Under the pieces are notes generated by a model. The model made no database searches, had not been told where the DNA came from, and saw only the letters and a list, made by a program, of their open reading frames with translations. Both the position numbers and the translations under genes were made by a program. A stretch of 64,000 nt of DNA from Chloroflexota bacterium (lineage in GTDB: Bacteria; Chloroflexota; UBA6077; FW602-bin22; CADDYW01): positions 124,001 through 188,000 of the forward strand of contig JAJPIK010000067.1 of NCBI GenBank assembly GCA_021324795.1, in the 5' to 3' direction. Shown here in pieces: positions 60,490-64,000 of this stretch; the first letter of the stretch is position 1, and each line of letters starts with the position of its first letter.

Positions 60490-62181
60490 ATGACATACCG
60501 CTCATATCCGCGTCGCTCCCGGTGGGATGATTCCCGACGCGGCGTATTACCTTTCGGACAAAGATCGGCAATCCAAATGGACAATCGTGTCCCCCTGCCG
60601 GCCCTGCCACCGCTTGCACCGGCAACGGACACTCAGCGACAGATCACTGACAACATTGACGCCCTTCTGGATACCCTACCCCTCCGGATCGCCGACCCAA
60701 TCCGGACGATGGAAGACCGTGATAATTTACTCGAGGTCGTCCTCGATCTCGGTCGCCTCCCAGAGGTCCGCTTCCCGGGGCGAGAGGTCGTCGTGACGAC
60801 CGAAGAAGTGTCCGTAGCCGATCTCGATTACGTTGTCTCGCGCATCGGCGAGTTTGGCGAAGACAACCGCGCCGGTATCGAACGGACCCTCCATCGCATC
60901 TCCTGCATGCGCAATCGAAAAGGACGGATCGTTGGCCTAACCTGTCGAATTGGTCGGGCGGTCTACGGCACGATCGCGATCATCCGTGACATCATCGAGT
61001 CCGGACGTAGCACGCTCTTACTGGGACGACCGGGGGTTGGCAAGACAACGATGCTGCGTGAGGTTGCTCGGGTTCTCGCCGATGACTTCAAGAAGCGTGT
61101 CGTCATTGTTGACACGTCCAATGAGATTGCCGGCGACGGTGACATTCCTCACCCGGGAATCGGTCATGCCCGTCGCATGCAGGTGCCTCGGCCAAACTTG
61201 CAGCACGCGGTGATGATCGAGGCGGTTGAAAATCACATGCCCGAGGTTATCATCATCGATGAGATTGGGACCGAGCTCGAAGCCCTAGCAGCGCGAACAA
61301 TCGCCGAGCGGGGTGTTCAGCTTGTTGGCACCGCACACGGAACGAGCTTGGAAAATCTCATGCTCAATCCGACCTTATCCGATCTGATTGGTGGCATCCA
61401 AAGCGTAACCCTTTCCGATGAGGAGGCGCGTCGACGCGGCACCCAAAAGTCGATCTTGGAGCGTAAAGCGCCGCCGACCTTTGACGTCGTCGTCGAAATT
61501 CAATCCTGGGATCGCGTCGCGGTTCATTTGGATGTCGCGATCACCGTCGACGCGATTCTGCGCGGTCATCCGCTGCCCGCGCAGCTTCGTGCCCTGCAGC
61601 CGTCCGGAGAGATCAAGGTCGAGCAGGCAAGACCGGTGTCGCTGGAGGCGCCTGCTCCGACTACTCGCACCGAGCCGACTCCGAGAATGGTCAGCCGACG
61701 AGAGACATCCAACAAGCCGCTCCGGATTTATGCCTACGGGATCAGTCACAGTCGTCTCGACCAAGCGGCACAGGCCCTCCAGCTTCCGGTCGAGGTGGTG
61801 AAGGATCTACAGCAGGCTGATGCGGTTCTCACGCTCAAGAATTACTATCGCAAGCGAGGCACGGCGATTCAGGAGGCCGAGCAAACCGGAGTTCCGGTGT
61901 ACGTTCTCAAGAGCAACACCTTGGTCCAGGTCCAGCAAGGTTTGGCGAGCTTGTTCGACCTGGATGTGCCACCAGATCCGGTCGCGGAAGCGCTCGCCGA
62001 GACCCAGGATGCGATCAATCACGTCCTTTCTGCCGAACAGCCGGTCGAGCTCTCACCACAGAACGCGTATATCCGACGCTTGCAACACGAGATGGCGGAG
62101 AAGTACAATCTCGCTTCACGTAGCGAAGGGCGAGAGCCTCATCGGCGAGTCCGTATTTTTAACGCATCGCGTATGGAATAG
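60490..62181 (+). CDS. Ycf45/SpoIIIAA-type AAA ATPase with C-terminal R3H domain
   Basis: 563 aa. N-terminal RNA/ligand-type domain with SRIGEFGEDNRAGIERTLHRISCMRNRKGRIVGLTCRIGRAVYG. The ATPase follows: Walker A LLGRPGVGKTTMLREVAR, Walker B EVIIIDEIGTELEA, and sensor region GTAHGTSLENLMLNPTLSDLIGGI. The last ~60 residues have an R3H-like RRLQHEMAEKYNLASRSEGREPHRR for single-stranded nucleic acid. This ycf45 family is widespread in Cyanobacteria, Chloroflexota and Firmicutes but its role is not settled. An internal start (MDNRVPLPALPP) near residue 30 is possible. Confidence 0.85.
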   Translation: MTYRSYPRRSRWDDSRRGVLPFGQRSAIQMDNRVPLPALPPLAPATDTQRQITDNIDALLDTLPLRIADPIRTMEDRDNLLEVVLDLGRLPEVRFPGREVVVTTEEVSVADLDYVVSRIGEFGEDNRAGIERTLHRISCMRNRKGRIVGLTCRIGRAVYGTIAIIRDIIESGRSTLLLGRPGVGKTTMLREVARVLADDFKKRVVIVDTSNEIAGDGDIPHPGIGHARRMQVPRPNLQHAVMIEAVENHMPEVIIIDEIGTELEALAARTIAERGVQLVGTAHGTSLENLMLNPTLSDLIGGIQSVTLSDEEARRRGTQKSILERKAPPTFDVVVEIQSWDRVAVHLDVAITVDAILRGHPLPAQLRALQPSGEIKVEQARPVSLEAPAPTTRTEPTPRMVSRRETSNKPLRIYAYGISHSRLDQAAQALQLPVEVVKDLQQADAVLTLKNYYRKRGTAIQEAEQTGVPVYVLKSNTLVQVQQGLASLFDLDVPPDPVAEALAETQDAINHVLSAEQPVELSPQNAYIRRLQHEMAEKYNLASRSEGREPHRRVRIFNASRME

Positions 62182-62185
62182 GCGG

Positions 62186-62809
62186 GTGTTCATCAGCTTT
62201 GAAGGTCCAGAGGGAAGCGGCAAGACGACTCAGGCGCGCCGTCTTGCCGAGACTCTCACTACCGAAGGTCACGAGGTCATTCTGGTCTACGAGCCCGGTG
62301 GTACGTCGATTGGTAAGGCGATTCGTGGCTTGCTCCTTTCGCCAGAAGAAGCACCCAACGAGCGAACGGAAGCGCTGCTCTTCGCGGCGGCTCGCGCTCA
62401 ACTGGTTGAAGAGGTCATTCGCCCGTCCCTTTCGCGCGGTGCCATCGTTATCAGCGACCGCTTCAGCGATTCGACCATTGCTTACCAAGTCGGGGGGCGC
62501 GGGTTACCGCGCGAGATGGTCGAACGACTCACCGCATTCGCGACCGCTGGCATAAAGCCCGATCTGACCTTCTTACTCGACGTCGAGACCACCACTGGCT
62601 TCGCCCGAAAACGGCAGACCACGCCGGACCGAATGGAGCGTGCCGATCTCGATTTTCACGAGCGGGTGCGCAATGCCTATCTGCAATTGGCGAAGAGCGA
62701 GCCGGAGCGAATTGTCCGTTTAGATGCGACTCGGCCAGCGCCGGAATTAGCCCAGCAAATTCTCGAACTGGTCCGCGCCAAACTCTCAAGGGAACCGGCT
62801 GGGACATGA
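62186..62809 (+). CDS. tmk: thymidylate kinase
   Basis: 207 aa from GTG 62186, 4 nt after the ATPase gene; the longer track frame is a shadow of that gene. P-loop FISFEGPEGSGKTTQARRLAETL, EPGGTSIGKAIRGLLL (dTMP binding), and DRFSDSTIAYQVGGRGL. Arg-rich lid RKRQTTPDRMERADLDFHERVRNAY. It phosphorylates dTMP to dTDP. Confidence 0.95.
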   Translation: MFISFEGPEGSGKTTQARRLAETLTTEGHEVILVYEPGGTSIGKAIRGLLLSPEEAPNERTEALLFAAARAQLVEEVIRPSLSRGAIVISDRFSDSTIAYQVGGRGLPREMVERLTAFATAGIKPDLTFLLDVETTTGFARKRQTTPDRMERADLDFHERVRNAYLQLAKSEPERIVRLDATRPAPELAQQILELVRAKLSREPAGT

Positions 62810-62824
62810 GGGGGATTTGAGGCG

Positions 62825-63154
62825 ATGAGGCTGATCTTTGCAATCGTCCACAGTGACGACGCGCCTGGCTTAATCGATGCGCTTACTCGCCGCGGCTACC
62901 GGGCGACCCGAATCAACACTGCAGGGGGATTTCTCAAAGAGAGCAACGCAACGATTCTCCTGGGCGTTCCCGACGACAGCGTCGACGAGATCCTTACCCT
63001 CATTCGATCGAACTGTCAGACGCGCACCCAATTCGTGAACCCCTTACCACCGGTGATGGAGCCGGGTGAGTTTTACATGCCCTATCCGGTTGAAGTGCAG
63101 ATTGGTGGTGCGACGGTGTTCATTCTCGAGGTGGACCAAGTTTACCCGCTCTAA
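62825..63154 (+). CDS. darA: cyclic-di-AMP receptor, DarA/PstA PII-like
   Basis: 109 aa, the usual family length. LIFAIVHSDDAPGLIDALTRRGYRATRINTAGGFLKESNATILLGV and TGGF-type ligand loop with the C-terminal GGATVFILEVDQVYPL identify the PII-like YaaQ/DarA family, which binds c-di-AMP. tmk-darA is a classic pair. ATG after GAGGCG; last gene of the operon, followed by a strong terminator. Confidence 0.93.
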   Translation: MRLIFAIVHSDDAPGLIDALTRRGYRATRINTAGGFLKESNATILLGVPDDSVDEILTLIRSNCQTRTQFVNPLPPVMEPGEFYMPYPVEVQIGGATVFILEVDQVYPL

Positions 63155-63257
63155 ACTCCTCCGGATTATTTACCACGGGTCGGCGAGAGGAGCTTTAGCA
63201 CGGGGCCTTACGCCCCGCTTGGTGGGCAAAGTAGGGATTTCTCCACATTTGCTATGC

Positions 63258-63300
63258 AAAGAAGCCACGAACCTTTTTCGCCCGTGGCTTCTTTCTGTTT
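63258..63300 (+). terminator. terminator of the pdxST-darA operon
   Basis: AAAGAAGCCACG, 13-nt loop, CGTGGCTTCTTT then CTGTTTCT. A perfect 12-bp stem. The 63155-63345 gap also has a small CGGGGC-CTTAC-GCCCCG hairpin and no ORF. Confidence 0.8.
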
Positions 63301-63345
63301 CTATCGCGCGGTCGCGGACGTATTGAGACATTGGGCTGAGCACGA

Positions 63346-64000
63346 TTAGCTCTGCCGTAGTTGTCTCAGTTCCTCGAACAGCGCTCGCTCGCGGTGGGTC
63401 AGCCTGGTTGGCAAGATGACCTTCATCTTGGCAAACAGGTCGCCATATCCGGTGCCGTTGGCGCGAGGCATTCCTTGACCGGCCAGGCGGAAGGTCATGC
63501 CGTTCTGCGTTTCCGGCGGAATTCGCAGCGCGACACGTCCTTTCAGTGTTGGCACTTGAACTTCGCCGCCGAGAACGGCCGTCGTGAGAGGCAACGCGAC
63601 CTCGGTATAAAGGTCGTCCTCTTTACGCTCAAACGTGCCGTGGGGGCGGACCGTTACCAGTAAGTACATGTCGCCGGGGGGTCCCCCGGCGACGCCACGC
63701 CGGCCCTCGCCAGCGAGACGGATGCGCGCTCCTGTGCGCACCCCCGCGGGAATACGCACTTCCAATCGTCGCGTTGATCCATCGCCATTGGGAATTTCGA
63801 GGACGCGCGTCGTTCCGAAGTAAGCTTCTTCCAGACTTACTTCGATGGGCTGTTCGACGTCCTCACCGGCGCGAGGCCGCGGTCGAAACCCGGTCCGGCC
63901 GGACCGGCTACCAACACCCCCGAATCCCCCCCCGAGTCCCCCGAAGAGATCATTCAAGATATCGGAAAAATCAGTCGCATTGCCATAGTTAAACTCGACG
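63346..64000 (-). CDS. DnaJ-family chaperone (CbpA type), 5' end outside the window
   Basis: The frame is open to the window edge; about 218 residues are seen. Start of the visible part FNYGNATDFSDILNDLFGG is the G/F linker. Then two C-terminal substrate-binding domains follow without the CxxCxGxG zinc finger: QPIEVSLEEAYFGTTRVLEIPNGDG, RIPAGVRTGARIRLAGEG, GDMYLLVTVRPHGTFERKEDDL, EVQVPTLKGRVALRIPPETQNGMTFRLAGQGMPR. The absent zinc finger points to CbpA/DnaJ type B, a DnaK co-chaperone. Confidence 0.88.
   Translation of the reverse strand, partial: VEFNYGNATDFSDILNDLFGGLGGGFGGVGSRSGRTGFRPRPRAGEDVEQPIEVSLEEAYFGTTRVLEIPNGDGSTRRLEVRIPAGVRTGARIRLAGEGRRGVAGGPPGDMYLLVTVRPHGTFERKEDDLYTEVALPLTTAVLGGEVQVPTLKGRVALRIPPETQNGMTFRLAGQGMPRANGTGYGDLFAKMKVILPTRLTHRERALFEELRQLRQS

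Noticed and set aside
1-64000. CRISPR arrays, phage or defence islands, insertion sequences, rRNA or tRNA genes
   Set aside because: No evenly spaced repeats, transposase, cas or restriction genes, and no tRNA or rRNA structure found on reading both strands.

Overview
The window reads as a chromosomal segment of a Chloroflexota-like bacterium, most reminiscent of Thermomicrobia. The evidence is a bS22-like (AURKAIP1/COX24) micro-gene, an archaeal/thermophile-type SIS phosphoglucose/phosphomannose isomerase, a UPF0182 protein, several large Chloroflexi-style GT39 and YfhO membrane proteins, and a PII-like c-di-AMP receptor. This is an inference from gene content; no rRNA is present. Genes are densely packed, base composition is moderately GC-rich throughout, and I see no prophage, IS element, CRISPR array or tRNA. 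The only mobile-type gene is one Xer-like recombinase.

Layout: 1-6.5 kb carries the end of mtaB, hinT, a tiny basic gene, a FecR-like protein, Rel/SpoT, a membrane protein, a TPR protein and a Lys-rich micro-ORF. 6.6-10.6 kb has a polyprenyl-phosphate sugar transferase and an O-antigen ligase-like TPR protein. 10.7-11.2 kb holds a SWIM zinc-finger gene with an unusual attenuator-like start. 11.2-20 kb (minus strand) is one long co-directional run: SAM-I riboswitch, PfkB kinase, ahcY, metK, two paralogous GDP-mannose SDR enzymes, phosphomannomutase and PGI/PMI. It thus joins the methyl cycle to GDP-mannose/GDP-deoxyhexose supply. 20-24.3 kb has apt, a small gene, leuS and rsmG.

24.3-30.3 kb is the most unusual part. 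A GMC flavoprotein with a C-x5-C-x3-C cluster and a gluconate-2-dehydrogenase subunit-3-like protein sit beside two tandem paralogous four-helix membrane proteins, a missed 54-aa membrane ORF and an unknown 110-aa protein. No cytochrome c subunit is present. PIG-L and M20 hydrolases precede it. 30.5-31.9 kb has a thioesterase, a probably leaderless smpB and ssrA (tmRNA). 32-45.5 kb has acyl-CoA dehydrogenase, threonine synthase, bS22, a PHP phosphatase, UPF0182, GT39, an AMP-ligase/ACP/PlsC fusion and MutY.

45.5-57.8 kb is envelope-related: lipoprotein, sulfatase-like enzyme, Xer recombinase, GT39, GT4, GT2, D-amino acid aminotransferase and YfhO. 57.9-63.2 kb is a compact operon pdxS-pdxT-GNAT-Ycf45/R3H ATPase-tmk-darA, closed by a strong terminator. 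The window ends in a CbpA-type DnaJ.

Regulatory RNA and attenuators are a theme: the SAM-I switch, terminator hairpins in the leader of leuS and inside the 5' end of the SWIM gene, a repeat-containing 5' end on the Lys-rich micro-gene, and a small upstream ORF before pdxS.
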